Source: Gardnerella greenwoodii 00703Dmash
GTDB lineage: Bacteria; Actinomycetota; Actinomycetes; Actinomycetales; Bifidobacteriaceae
Assembly: GCF_000263635.1 (NCBI RefSeq)
Contig: NZ_ADEV01000004.1
Location: forward strand, 287,454-351,453
Reading direction: 5' to 3'
DNA length: 64,000 nucleotides
The notes below the pieces were generated by a model. The model ran no database searches and was not told the origin of the DNA. It saw only the letters and a list, made by a program, of their open reading frames with translations. The position numbers and the translations under genes are program-made. Shown piece after piece: positions 44,189 through 53,097 of this stretch (its first letter is position 1; every line of letters starts with the position of its first letter).

Positions 44189-44229
44189 ATGCGCCCTATG
44201 CGACACGCCGAGTGTTGCATAGGGCGCAT
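44189..44229 (+). terminator. Terminator-like hairpin after adk
   Basis: Perfect 13-bp stem ATGCGCCCTATGC/GCATAGGGCGCAT, 15-nt loop that can itself pair, followed by only TTACTGT. It may be a weak terminator or an mRNA 3'-end stabiliser before infA. Confidence 0.6.
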
Positions 44230-44301
44230 TTACTGTAATATAGAAGATTGGCGTGTCTTCGGATGCGCGAAGTAGTATGCCCAAGGATCGGAACGAGGCT
44301 C

Positions 44302-44520
44302 ATGGCAAAAGACGGTGTGATTGAAGTCGAAGGCAAGGTAGTCGAAGCACTGCCGAACGCGATGTTTCGTGTTCAGCTCGAGAATGAGCACATCGTTCTA
44401 GCTACGATTTCCGGAAAAATGCGTAAGAATTATATCCGCATTCTTCCGCAGGATCGTGTAGTGCTGGAGATGAGTCCATACGATCTGAACCGTGGACGTA
44501 TTACGTACCGTTATAAGTAA
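44302..44520 (+). CDS. infA: Translation initiation factor IF-1
   Basis: 72 residues, single OB fold: [30 protein letters not shown], and the end [20 protein letters not shown] [26 protein letters not shown] precedes ATG 44302. Confidence 0.98.
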   Translation: MAKDGVIEVEGKVVEALPNAMFRVQLENEHIVLATISGKMRKNYIRILPQDRVVLEMSPYDLNRGRITYRYK

Positions 44521-44541
44521 AGGTACAAGCAAAGGAAAACC

Positions 44542-44655
44542 ATGAAGGTCAGCCCTAGCGTGAAGAGGATCTGCGAAAACTGCCGCGTGATCCGCCGTCA
44601 CGGCCGCGTCATGGTGATCTGCATTAACCCACGTCATAAGCAGCGTCAGGGCTGA
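44542..44655 (+). CDS. rpmJ: 50S ribosomal protein L36 (zinc form)
   Basis: 37 residues: [20 protein letters not shown], then [15 protein letters not shown]. The CENC pair, a third cysteine and a histidine (CINPRH) form the zinc site. AAAGGAAAA precedes the ATG, 21 bp after infA. Confidence 0.97.
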   Translation: MKVSPSVKRICENCRVIRRHGRVMVICINPRHKQRQG

Positions 44656-44713
44656 GCAGATTTCCATCGCGGAATACAAAGAATAAGGCGCTAAGTCACA
44701 GCAGAAGCTGAAC

Positions 44714-44756
44714 CCTGGGTGCGCAGGCCCAGGCCGCATCTAATTTATTAATGCGG
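44714..44756 (+). promoter_or_regulatory. Tandem hairpins before rpsM
   Basis: CCTGGG/CCCAGG (44714-44733) is followed directly by CCGCAT/ATGCGG (44734-44756). They sit in the 142-bp rpmJ-rpsM gap. They may be a leader structure of the alpha operon; no known S4 site was identified and rpsD is not in this cluster. Confidence 0.5.
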
Positions 44757-44797
44757 AAGACTTGGTGCACGACCTGCGTAACAGTAAAGGAATTACA

Positions 44798-45175
44798 ATG
44801 GCACGTCTTGCCGGAGTAGATATTCCCAATGAGAAGCGCATTGAGATTGCCCTCACCTACATTTTTGGTGTTGGCCGCACTCGCGCTAAGGAAACGCTTG
44901 CCGCGACCGGTGTGAATCCGGACACTCGCGTCAAGGATCTTACGGATGAACAGCTGATCACCTTGCGTGATTATCTCGAGGCTAATTACAAGATCGAGGG
45001 CGATTTGCGTCGTGAAATTGACGCAGACATCCGTCGTAAGATTCAGATCAACTGCTATCAAGGCCAGCGTCATCGCAAGGGTCTTCCTGTGCGTGGTCAG
45101 CGTACCAAGACTAATGCTCGTACCCGTAAGGGCCCGAAGCGTACTGTCGCCGGGAAGAAGAAGGCCACCCGATAG
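44798..45175 (+). CDS. rpsM: 30S ribosomal protein S13
   Basis: 125 residues: [39 protein letters not shown] and [27 protein letters not shown] precedes ATG 44798. Confidence 0.98.
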   Translation: MARLAGVDIPNEKRIEIALTYIFGVGRTRAKETLAATGVNPDTRVKDLTDEQLITLRDYLEANYKIEGDLRREIDADIRRKIQINCYQGQRHRKGLPVRGQRTKTNARTRKGPKRTVAGKKKATR

Positions 45176-45258
45176 TAGTCGGTGGTCGGCTCTAGGCCAC
45201 GGATACATTTCCATCGTCTAGACATACCAACTCATTCGTCATTAGGAAACGAGGGTCA

Positions 45259-45657
45259 ATGGCAGCTGCAAAGCAAGCCTCGCGCAAGCCGCGTCGCCGG
45301 GACCGCAAGTCGGTGCCGGTTGGGCAGGCGCATATTAAATCAACATTCAATAACACGATTATCTCCATCACCGATCCATCCGGTGCAGTCCTTTCCTGGG
45401 CTTCCGGTGGTGACGTCGGCTTTAAGGGTTCCCGTAAGTCGACTCCTTACGCTGCAGGTATGGCCGCTGAGTCTGCCGCTCGTAAGGCAATGGAGCATGG
45501 CCTTAAGAAGGTCGACGTGTTTGTTAAGGGTCCAGGTTCCGGTCGTGAAACCGCTATCCGTTCCCTCCAGTCCGCGGGTCTCGAAGTTGGTTCTATTACC
45601 GACGTTACCCCGCAAGCGCATAACGGCGTACGCCCACCAAAGCGTCGCCGCGTCTGA
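45259..45657 (+). CDS. rpsK: 30S ribosomal protein S11
   Basis: 132 residues: [39 protein letters not shown] and [30 protein letters not shown] precedes ATG 45259. rpsD, often next here, is absent. Confidence 0.98.
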   Translation: MAAAKQASRKPRRRDRKSVPVGQAHIKSTFNNTIISITDPSGAVLSWASGGDVGFKGSRKSTPYAAGMAAESAARKAMEHGLKKVDVFVKGPGSGRETAIRSLQSAGLEVGSITDVTPQAHNGVRPPKRRRV

Positions 45658-45736
45658 GCACTCTTACGAATCCATCCATCCAACCCGCTTATGGGCGGCG
45701 AGTGCACCACCGACCAGAAGCTGAAAGGATACCAAA

Positions 45737-46732
45737 GTGCTTATCGCACAGCGTCCGACACTTACCGAGGAATCACTGAATCCCCAGCGTTCTCGCTTTA
45801 CTATTGAGCCGTTGGAACCAGGTTTTGGCTACACTCTCGGCAATTCGCTGCGTCGTACCTTGTTGAGCTCCATTCCAGGTGCTGCCGTTACTTCGGTACG
45901 CATTTCCGGAGCTTTGCATGAGTTTACGACTCTGCCAGGTGTTGAAGAAGATGTCACTGAAATTCTGCTGAACATCAAGGGCATCGTGCTCACTAGTGAG
46001 TACGACGAGCCTGTAGTGATGTATCTGCGCAAGAATGGTAAAGGTGAAGCAACCGCTGGAGACATTACTCCTCCGGCTGGCGTTACTATTGCCAACCCTG
46101 AATTGCATATTGCTACACTTGCTGAAGATGGTGAACTTGAAATTGAGTTTACTGTTGAACGCGGTCGCGGCTACGTACCAGCTCAGATGAACAAGCAGGA
46201 GAACAGCGAAATCGGCCGCATTCCTGTGGATTCGATCTACTCGCCAGTTTTGAAGGTGAGCTATAAGGTCGAAGCTACCCGCGTGGAACAGCGCACGGAC
46301 TTCGATAAGCTCATCCTGGATGTGGAAACCAAGCCAGCTATTACACCGCGCGATGCTGTTGCGTCCGCAGGTTCAACCTTGGTTGAGCTTTTCGGCCTTT
46401 GCCGTGAGCTTAATCTTGAAGCTGAAGGTGTTGAAGTTGGTCCAGCGCCAATGCGTGAGGAATCTGATTCCCAGCTGGCTATACCGATTGAAGAAATGAA
46501 TCTTACCCAGCGCAGCTACAACTGCTTGAAGCGCGAGGGTATTCATACAGTCGGCGAATTGGTAGTTCACACTGAGCAGGATTTGCTCGATATTCGTAAT
46601 TTCGGCATGAAATCCATCGATGAGGTCAAAGAGAAGTTGCAGTCCATGGGTCTGTCTTTGAAGGCTTCGCCGATTGGCTTCGACGCCAATAATCTCGAAG
46701 GTGGCACTTTCTTCTCGCCTGAAGACGAGTAG
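45737..46732 (+). CDS. rpoA: RNA polymerase alpha subunit
   Basis: 331 residues. N-terminal dimerisation domain with [20 protein letters not shown] and [16 protein letters not shown]-terminal DNA-binding domain with [20 protein letters not shown] segment ([20 protein letters not shown]) and [20 protein letters not shown] 45737 follows GAAAGGA. Confidence 0.98.
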   Translation: MLIAQRPTLTEESLNPQRSRFTIEPLEPGFGYTLGNSLRRTLLSSIPGAAVTSVRISGALHEFTTLPGVEEDVTEILLNIKGIVLTSEYDEPVVMYLRKNGKGEATAGDITPPAGVTIANPELHIATLAEDGELEIEFTVERGRGYVPAQMNKQENSEIGRIPVDSIYSPVLKVSYKVEATRVEQRTDFDKLILDVETKPAITPRDAVASAGSTLVELFGLCRELNLEAEGVEVGPAPMREESDSQLAIPIEEMNLTQRSYNCLKREGIHTVGELVVHTEQDLLDIRNFGMKSIDEVKEKLQSMGLSLKASPIGFDANNLEGGTFFSPEDE

Positions 46733-46817
46733 AATTCACCTGCAATCGTCGTAAAATTCGGATGTTCGGGTTGATGCCCACCTGAGTTTTCGGCAATTGC
46801 GACAATAAGGAGTAATA

Positions 46818-47252
46818 ATGCCTACACCGAAACAAGGCCCTCGTCTGGCTTCTAGCCCGGCTCATGAGCGCCTGATGCTGGCCAACATGGCGACCAGCCT
46901 CTTCCAGCACGGTCGTATTGTGACGACGTTGCCAAAGGCAAAGCGTCTTCGTCCGCTTGCTGAGCGTTTGATTTCATTCGCTAAGCGTGGCGATTTGCAT
47001 TCGCGTCGTCGCGTGTTGCGCGTGATTCGCAACAAGTCCGTGGTTCACGTTCTTTTCACTCAGATTGCTGAGCAGATGAAGCAGCGTGAAGGCGGCTACA
47101 CCCGCATCGTGAAGATTGCTCCACGTCGTGGCGATACCGCTCCTCAGGCAATTATTGAGCTTGTAACTGAGCCAGTAAGCCCAAAGAAGGCTGTTGTGAA
47201 GGAAGCTGAAGCAGCTACTAAGGTAGCAGCTAAAGAAGAAGCTGCCGAGTAG
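46818..47252 (+). CDS. rplQ: 50S ribosomal protein L17
   Basis: 144 residues: [20 protein letters not shown] and [20 protein letters not shown]; a Lys/Ala/Glu-rich tail follows. AAGGAG precedes ATG 46818. Last gene of the ribosomal superoperon here. Confidence 0.97.
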   Translation: MPTPKQGPRLASSPAHERLMLANMATSLFQHGRIVTTLPKAKRLRPLAERLISFAKRGDLHSRRRVLRVIRNKSVVHVLFTQIAEQMKQREGGYTRIVKIAPRRGDTAPQAIIELVTEPVSPKKAVVKEAEAATKVAAKEEAAE

Positions 47253-47326
47253 TCAGCATTTCAGCTTTACGCATCGGTAAAGTAAATCTTAAAGTTAAGC
47301 GTAAAATCGCTTCTTGAAGAATTGCT

Positions 47327-47361
47327 AAAACGAGTCGAGGATTTCCTCGGCTCGTTTTTTA
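47327..47361 (+). terminator. Terminator of the ribosomal superoperon
   Basis: AAAACGAGTCGAGG pairs with CCTCGGCTCGTTTT (one G-U) around a 4-nt loop and ends in TTTTTT. Confidence 0.92.
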
Positions 47362-47380
47362 TTTGTATTATTATTGAATT

Positions 47381-48625
47381 ATGTCGAATGTTATTGATTT
47401 GTTGCGCAACGATTTCTCTACCTTCGCTAAGCGCAAGTTTAATGCCGTGGATGCGCTGATTTTGTGCGAGCTATCTTATATAAATATGCCAACGTACGTG
47501 CCAAAATATTGTGATAATCCAAAGAATATTTCTACTGTATCTATTAACGAATTGCTTAGAATAGAAGAATATTCGTCAATGTTTTCTTCTGGATCTCCCA
47601 AAGTAGATAAATTCCGCAGGAAGCTGCTTCTTGCTGTCGCTTCCAGCCCTAGGTATAGGGGAATTCGCGTAGGGGAGTATCTTGAGAGGTTTGATGAATC
47701 AAATATTGACGAATCATTAGAGCAGCAGTTTGCTGGAGTTACTTTTGATCTTAGCAATTGCGAGGGGATTGATAATCCTCATACTCTTGTTGTGGCTTTT
47801 CGCGGCACTGACAGTACGCTTGTTGGGTGGAAAGAAGATTTCAACATGGCTTTCCGCTGCCCAGTGCCAGCGCAAGAATCTGCTGCTGAATATTTGACTT
47901 CTGTAGCGCAAAGATATAGCAAGCGTTATTCTAATAAAAACTTCTTTAATAAAATTTTTGCGAACAAACTTTTTGCCCGCTTTTCAAAATCTTCCGTAGA
48001 CTTGCAAAATAATAATCCAAATATTATTGTTGTAGGTCATTCAAAAGGTGGGAACATGGCTGCTTATGCGGCTATGCGCTTAGATGCTACAAGTCAAAAA
48101 CTAGGTGATCTTGTATCAAAAATTTATTCTATGGACGGACCTGGTTTTGCGTCTGATGTAGTGGATACAAGCGTTTTTGCGAATGTTTCAAGTCGTATTG
48201 AAAAAGTAGTTCCGCAGTCTGCCTTTATTGGATTGATTATGGATACGGGAGTGCCGTATAAGGTTACATTTGCCGATTCGATTGGATTAATGCAACATTT
48301 TGGCATGTATTGGCAGATTAAAAATGGTGATTTTGACTACTGTGATTGCGTAACTCCGCGCGCTCTGGCCGTTTCTAAGGCTGCAAACGAGTGGATGATG
48401 AATCTGCCATTTGAGGAGCGAAAGCGCAGAATTGACAGCGTTTATAGCATTTTTAGCAGTTTGGGATACCCAACTTTTGATGAAATGTCTTCTCATTGGT
48501 CGGAGGTTGTTCCTAAATTATTGAAGATTGCAATGCATATGGATTCAAAAACTTATGAGCTGATTCGTAGTGTTATGAGTGCTTTTGCGCTTGCGGGCGG
48601 CAGCTCTTCGGATAAGAAAAGCTAG
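47381..48625 (+). CDS. DUF2974-type alpha/beta hydrolase
   Basis: 414 residues. The lipase-like fold shows VVAFRGTDSTLVGWKEDFN and the nucleophile elbow VVGHSKGGNMAAY (Ser221), with MDGPGF later; these match the DUF2974 family found in many Gram-positives. No signal peptide is visible, so it is probably cytoplasmic. Substrate unknown. ATG 47381 has no ribosome site and lies just after the terminator; a TATTAT box 6-12 bp upstream suggests a leaderless message. It sits between rplQ and truA, which are often direct neighbours. Confidence 0.8.
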   Translation: MSNVIDLLRNDFSTFAKRKFNAVDALILCELSYINMPTYVPKYCDNPKNISTVSINELLRIEEYSSMFSSGSPKVDKFRRKLLLAVASSPRYRGIRVGEYLERFDESNIDESLEQQFAGVTFDLSNCEGIDNPHTLVVAFRGTDSTLVGWKEDFNMAFRCPVPAQESAAEYLTSVAQRYSKRYSNKNFFNKIFANKLFARFSKSSVDLQNNNPNIIVVGHSKGGNMAAYAAMRLDATSQKLGDLVSKIYSMDGPGFASDVVDTSVFANVSSRIEKVVPQSAFIGLIMDTGVPYKVTFADSIGLMQHFGMYWQIKNGDFDYCDCVTPRALAVSKAANEWMMNLPFEERKRRIDSVYSIFSSLGYPTFDEMSSHWSEVVPKLLKIAMHMDSKTYELIRSVMSAFALAGGSSSDKKS

Positions 48626-48652
48626 TGGAAAGTCTGTTTGGAAAGGTTTTGA

Positions 48653-49570
48653 ATGCGACTTCGCTTAGATTTAGCTTACGATGGTGGCGGATTTTACGGT
48701 TGGGCTAAGCAGCCTACTTTGCGAACTGTGCAGGGTGAAATTGAGGGGGCTTTGCACACAGTATTGCGTGTGCCAGAAGGGGATGCTGCTGAGCCGCTGC
48801 GCCTTACTGTGGCTGGACGTACGGATACGGGCGTGCATGCGTCGCATCAGGTTTGTCATCTTGATGTTTCTGAAGAAACTTTGCTGCGATGCGTAGGGCA
48901 TACTGGATTGGACGGTGTTTGCGCGCTCGAGTACCGGCTGCGACACGTTTTGCCGCAAGATATTTCGTTGCATAAGGTAAGTGTTGCTCCACTTGGTTTT
49001 GATGCGCGCTTTTCTGCGTTGGAGCGCACGTATGTGTATCGTATTTGCGACGCTTCTGATTATTGTGATTACGATCCTCGTATGCGTGGTTTTGTTTTGA
49101 AACTTGACGATGTTTTGGATGTTGATGCAATGAACCAGGCTGCTGGGCTTATGATTGGTCTTCACGATTTTGGATCTTTTGCTCGACCTAATCCTGGCGG
49201 CACTACTATTCGCGATGTAAAGAGTGCTTGTTGGGAACGTGTGGGAGAGCGCGCTAATGACGTGCTCGTTAATCTTAAAACTGGCTGTGTGCCGCCTGTT
49301 GAGCAGGGTTTGCTTGAGTTTACTATTGTTGCTGATGCTTTCGCTCACAATATGGTGCGCTCGCTTGTGCAGGCTTGCGTGCAGATTGGGCGTGGTAAGC
49401 GCACGCTTGATTGGTTTGTTGAGAAGATTAATACGCCGATTCGAGAAGGTTCTACTGGTCCTATTGCGCCGCAAGGTTTGACTTTAGAATATGTGGCGTA
49501 TCCGCCAGATAATGAGCTTGCGGAGCGTGCGGAAAAGATTCGCGCTCGCCGTGATTCTGCTGAGTTATAG
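48653..49570 (+). CDS. truA: tRNA pseudouridine synthase A
   Basis: 305 residues; makes pseudouridine at tRNA positions 38-40. Start MRLRLDLAYDGGGFYGWAKQ; catalytic Asp58 in LTVAGRTDTGVHA; later RTYVYRI and HNMVRSLVQACVQIGRGKR. GGAAAGG precedes ATG 48653. Confidence 0.97.
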   Translation: MRLRLDLAYDGGGFYGWAKQPTLRTVQGEIEGALHTVLRVPEGDAAEPLRLTVAGRTDTGVHASHQVCHLDVSEETLLRCVGHTGLDGVCALEYRLRHVLPQDISLHKVSVAPLGFDARFSALERTYVYRICDASDYCDYDPRMRGFVLKLDDVLDVDAMNQAAGLMIGLHDFGSFARPNPGGTTIRDVKSACWERVGERANDVLVNLKTGCVPPVEQGLLEFTIVADAFAHNMVRSLVQACVQIGRGKRTLDWFVEKINTPIREGSTGPIAPQGLTLEYVAYPPDNELAERAEKIRARRDSAEL

Positions 49571-49660
49571 CGTTTCAACTCGCCATAATTTTATATTCGC
49601 GCCATGGTTTACAATTGAAAAGTTGCGTTTGTGCGCGATTTTGTTGCGCGAATCGCAAGT

Positions 49661-49746
49661 GGATGAATGTCCGAGCGGTCTAAGGAGCACGCCTCGAAAG
49701 CGTGTGAGGGTAAAATCCTCCGCGAGTTCGAATCTCGCTTCATCCG
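49661..49746 (+). tRNA. tRNA-Ser (CGA)
   Basis: Acceptor GGATGAA/TTCATCC, anticodon stem CACGC/GCGTG around CTCGAAA (CGA), long variable arm, T loop TTCGAATC; 86 nt. Confidence 0.95.
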
Positions 49747-49756
49747 CGAATTAACC

Positions 49757-49791
49757 AAGCCTAAAGCATGTAAATTGCTTTAGGCTTTTTT
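49757..49791 (+). terminator. Terminator of tRNA-Ser(CGA)
   Basis: AAGCCTAAAGC pairs with GCTTTAGGCTT with a 9-nt loop, then TTTTT. Confidence 0.92.
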
Positions 49792-49874
49792 AATTCGCCG
49801 AGCTTGCTCAGGTTGGAAGCACAGTGTGCTTCCAACGCGAGTTTCGCGCGCGAGCGTAATATGCGCATATTGTA

Positions 49875-49943
49875 TTTTTTGTACATCCAATGTACAAAAA
49901 ATTGTACATCGAATGTACAAAAACTACGTTTTTCGTGTATAGT
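49875..49943 (+). promoter_or_regulatory. Double palindromic operator and promoter of the ATPase gene
   Basis: Two copies of TTGTACAT-N3-ATGTACAA, at 49879-49897 (arms extend to 12 bp, 49875-49901) and 49902-49920, with centres 23 bp apart. The promoter is TGTACA (49914-49919, inside the second palindrome), 18-bp spacer, TATAGT (49938-49943). The ATG is 7 bp further, so transcription is probably leaderless. A dimeric repressor binding both sites would block the -35. Confidence 0.75.
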
Positions 49944-49950
49944 TGTTTTT

Positions 49951-51207
49951 ATGAGCGAGTATTTTCCTAGACCAATTGCTGATGCTATTCTTCACGCAAA
50001 ACGAAAAGTCGTAATTCTTGAAGGCGCAAGAGCTGTAGGCAAAACTATGATGTCAAAGCGTCAGCTTGTGTCTAAAGGGTTTTCATACGTGAGTCTTGCG
50101 GATGAAAATACGTTTGCGCTTGCCTCAACAGATTTATATGGTTTGCTAAAAAATCTTAATACTCCAGTTGTTATTGATGAAGCGCAAAGACTTCCAGATC
50201 TGCCGCTTGCAATAAAAGAAATAGTTGATAATTCAACGTCAAACAGTCTTCAGTATGTTTTAACAGGTAGTGCGCTTATAAATCGCAACGGATTAGATGG
50301 TCAAGATCCTCTTGCTAGGCGCGCTCAGCACTTTATAATGAGTCCTTTTACGCAGTGCGAAATTACTCAAAATAGTGGAAATATTGTAGATAGTCTTATA
50401 GAAAGTAATCCAAATCTTAAATATGAAAAAGAAATAGGCAGAGAAGAAGTATATAAAATTATGGCTGCTGGCGGATTCCCAGAATATCAGCAATCATATG
50501 ATTCTTACGAAGATTGGGAACGCGAAAAGCTTGTGTCAAGCGATATTCTTGCGGTGTTGGGAGATACTATTCTTCCAGGAGAGCGATTAGACAGAAGTTT
50601 GGCTGTTAGCATACTTAATAAATTGCTGTGTACGCCTGGTGGGATTCTTAACACGAGTTCAATAGGTCAAGATCTTGCTTTAGATAGGCGAACTATTGAG
50701 CGTTATGTTAGCGTATTCTTGCGCAGGTTTTTAATAAATGCGCTCCCGAATATAAAAACCGCGCCGAATCGTCAAACTTTTACTAGAGCTAAAATGCATC
50801 CGGTTGATACGTCTTTAAGTGTTCAAACAATGATTAGTAAGGGGCATAATCCTTTGGAAGATCCCGTTATGTATGGGAATTTGCTCGAAAGTTTTGTTGT
50901 AAATCAGATTATGCCTGCTGTGCAATGGTCTAAAACGCATCCGGATTGCTTCTATTGGCGTGAAACTGGTAGCAGTCCTAAAGAAGTTGATCTTGTGCTA
51001 GGCTTCCGCGGGAATCTGGTTGGTGTGGAAGTGAAAAGTTCTAGCATGGTGAATCGTAACGATTTTAAGGGACTTGTAGCTCTTTCGCAAAGACATGAAT
51101 TTAAGCGCGGATACGTTGTTTATTTGGGTCAAAAAATTATGCAGTGGGCGGATAATTTGTGGGCAATACCACTAAGCGCACTGTGGGAGCGTGAAGCATT
51201 TGAATAA
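49951..51207 (+). CDS. AAA-type ATPase with DUF4143 domain
   Basis: 418 residues. P-loop GARAVGKT (25-32), Walker B VVIDEAQ (73-79), sensor-like YVLTGSALI, then a winged-helix part and a DUF4143 C-terminal domain with a nuclease-like core (RETGSSPKEVDLVLGFRG, VGVEVKSSS). Such proteins are common, often horizontally moved and sometimes linked to toxin-antitoxin-like roles; function is not established. ATG 49951 (MSEYFPRPIADAI) is chosen since the upstream frame runs through the operators. It has its own promoter and is followed by a bidirectional terminator. Confidence 0.85.
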   Translation: MSEYFPRPIADAILHAKRKVVILEGARAVGKTMMSKRQLVSKGFSYVSLADENTFALASTDLYGLLKNLNTPVVIDEAQRLPDLPLAIKEIVDNSTSNSLQYVLTGSALINRNGLDGQDPLARRAQHFIMSPFTQCEITQNSGNIVDSLIESNPNLKYEKEIGREEVYKIMAAGGFPEYQQSYDSYEDWEREKLVSSDILAVLGDTILPGERLDRSLAVSILNKLLCTPGGILNTSSIGQDLALDRRTIERYVSVFLRRFLINALPNIKTAPNRQTFTRAKMHPVDTSLSVQTMISKGHNPLEDPVMYGNLLESFVVNQIMPAVQWSKTHPDCFYWRETGSSPKEVDLVLGFRGNLVGVEVKSSSMVNRNDFKGLVALSQRHEFKRGYVVYLGQKIMQWADNLWAIPLSALWEREAFE

Positions 51208-51288
51208 CTTGAGATAAATAATTTAAGATTTATAAATATAAGTTTTGTAATATTCAGCTTGCATTTGTTATATATCTATGTTGAATAT

Positions 51289-51328
51289 AAAAGAGGACTG
51301 CTAGCTATTGCATAGTAGACCTCTTTTT
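51289..51328. terminator. Bidirectional terminator
   Basis: AAAAGAGG-A-CT-G-CTA pairs with TAG-T-AG-A-CCTCTTTT. It has a T run on each side, so it can stop both the ATPase gene and the minus-strand gene at 51369-51809. Confidence 0.85.
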
Positions 51329-51368
51329 GCCGATTGCTCTAGATTTTTAGATTATAACGACATTTAGT

Positions 51369-51809
51369 TTAATAAACTTTATTTTCATTTGCTTGTGATT
51401 CTTTCTCTAATACGGAACTAATCCAATCTAAGTCGTCCATAGTAGATATCTGCAATTCATTGGTATATCTACGAAGATATAGCCATCGTCCAATTACATC
51501 CCAAATAAAAATACTTCTTGGACAAGTATTTTTTTCATCAAAATTAGGTGTTTTTCTCTTTCTAACTAATTTAACGTATTTTTGCAATGATTTAGATTCT
51601 TCCATATCTACAACAACAGATGCAGTGGAATTTGCATTTACTACAGCATATTCACAAACTGATTCCTCATGTTCAAGAAGTATATATGATAACAAAAGTA
51701 AAATCATATACGAAACAATAAAAACAGTAATATATTTACGAATACGTTTTTTAGCTTGCTCTGATAAGCGATTAGACAGTGTACGTTTTAAATAATGTAG
51801 TAACGACAT
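51369..51809 (-). CDS. Small single-span membrane protein (unknown)
   Basis: 146 residues. A basic N-terminus (KRTLSNRLSEQAKKRIRKY) is followed by one membrane helix (ITVFIVSYMILLLLSYILL, about 27-45), so the rest is likely outside the cytoplasm. The remainder is charged, with a single CPRSIFIWDVIGRWLYLRRY patch. I recognise no family. AT-rich and poor in family resemblance, perhaps acquired. It is downstream of the lipoprotein gene on the same strand, with 36 bp between. Confidence 0.6.
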   Translation of the reverse strand: MSLLHYLKRTLSNRLSEQAKKRIRKYITVFIVSYMILLLLSYILLEHEESVCEYAVVNANSTASVVVDMEESKSLQKYVKLVRKRKTPNFDEKNTCPRSIFIWDVIGRWLYLRRYTNELQISTMDDLDWISSVLEKESQANENKVY

Positions 51810-51845
51810 TAGTTATACCTCTATTGTAGACCATACCAAATTACG

Positions 51846-52925
51846 CTATTTCAAAACCAAATTTGTCTCTGTTGGGTAGCCGAGTGCGTAGGCGCGCAAT
51901 AGTCTGGAAGTGATTAGTTTTATTACCGCATCTTTAAAAGCCTTATGTGCTTGAACAGCAGAGTATTCGTAGCTTGTTTCGTTGCGATTGTTTTTTGCCG
52001 AGCTTCTAGTTTTATTTTCTTCAATAACTATTATTTGGTTAAAAGCAGTAAGCTCAGCTCGAGCGCAATCCATATAAGCTATGGCCGCAATCGGCAAATC
52101 TTTTCCGCTTGCATTATCTTGTGCTTTTCCACTTTCAAGAGCGTCTGCTGGAATCTCGTATATTTTTTTGCGTAAATCATCGCCTTTTCCGGCTGCGTTC
52201 ATAAAAGTTTGAGCATTGCTTGAGGCCATATCGCTGTACTCCAACGGCAGTCCTGGAACTTTTTTTGCAGCTAAAGTTTGCAGTATAAACGCTAGTTGAT
52301 CTTCTGCAGCTGCTGCGCTGGCCAAAGGGTGATGCGTCCATTGGAAATTGTTGTAATGCTTTACTGTTTTTGTAAATTGTATATAAGCGTTACGTTCTAG
52401 TTGATGAGTTATTGAAGATTCTGGGTTTTCTGGGTTTTCTTGGTTTTCTGTGCTTACAGTGTTCTCTTGGTTTTTTGTGCCTTCGTCAGCATTTTCCTCA
52501 TCGTTTGTGCCAGCAATCTCTTCGGCAATTTTTGACTTATTATTTCCAGATTCTTTAGATAATATTTCCCATTTTGCTTGTGCGCTATAAACAATACTTT
52601 CGCTTAATCTTCCTGGGCATTGTTGTGCTACAGTTTCCCATTCTTTTGCGGAAGATTCCCAGTCCGAAGCAGATACATTATTTACGTTATTTTCAATAAA
52701 TTGTTGATTTTTTTGCGCTAAACGATATGCTTTTGCGCAAATATTTTCGCCAGAAGCAGATTTTACAGTATGATCTACGTGAATGTTTTGAGGTATGCCA
52801 CAAGAAGCTAGAGTAAAAACTAGGGTAGGTGCTAATAGTGCACAAACGAAAATCTTAATCGCAATTTTTATGCTGCTATTTGCGTTATTGCGTGCGGCTT
52901 TTAACAAAACATAAAGTGTCTGCAT
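51846..52925 (-). CDS. Lipoprotein of unknown function
   Basis: 359 residues. A long N-region and hydrophobic segment (IKIFVCALLAPTLVFTL) end in the lipobox LASC, so Cys42 should be lipid-modified. The mature part is mostly helical (AYRLAQKNQQFIENN, WESSAKEWETVAQQCPG), with a Glu/Asn low-complexity insert near 145-170 made of ENPE/NQEN units. It is divergent from nusA. Family not recognised; related lipoproteins lie next to nusA in bifidobacteria as far as I recall, which I cannot check. Confidence 0.7.
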   Translation of the reverse strand: MQTLYVLLKAARNNANSSIKIAIKIFVCALLAPTLVFTLASCGIPQNIHVDHTVKSASGENICAKAYRLAQKNQQFIENNVNNVSASDWESSAKEWETVAQQCPGRLSESIVYSAQAKWEILSKESGNNKSKIAEEIAGTNDEENADEGTKNQENTVSTENQENPENPESSITHQLERNAYIQFTKTVKHYNNFQWTHHPLASAAAAEDQLAFILQTLAAKKVPGLPLEYSDMASSNAQTFMNAAGKGDDLRKKIYEIPADALESGKAQDNASGKDLPIAAIAYMDCARAELTAFNQIIVIEENKTRSSAKNNRNETSYEYSAVQAHKAFKDAVIKLITSRLLRAYALGYPTETNLVLK

Positions 52926-53097
52926 AATCTACTAAAATAGCCACTGACTGTGACCAATATCGACTGTATTAATTCAGTAGCATGTTGGCTTGTCTGCAAC
53001 TTAAAGCAAATCTGATTATAAAAGCTATATCAGAAGGCAAAACAGTTGCAAAAATAATAATCATAAATGAATGCGTTATAACGAGAGGACGTGCGCG

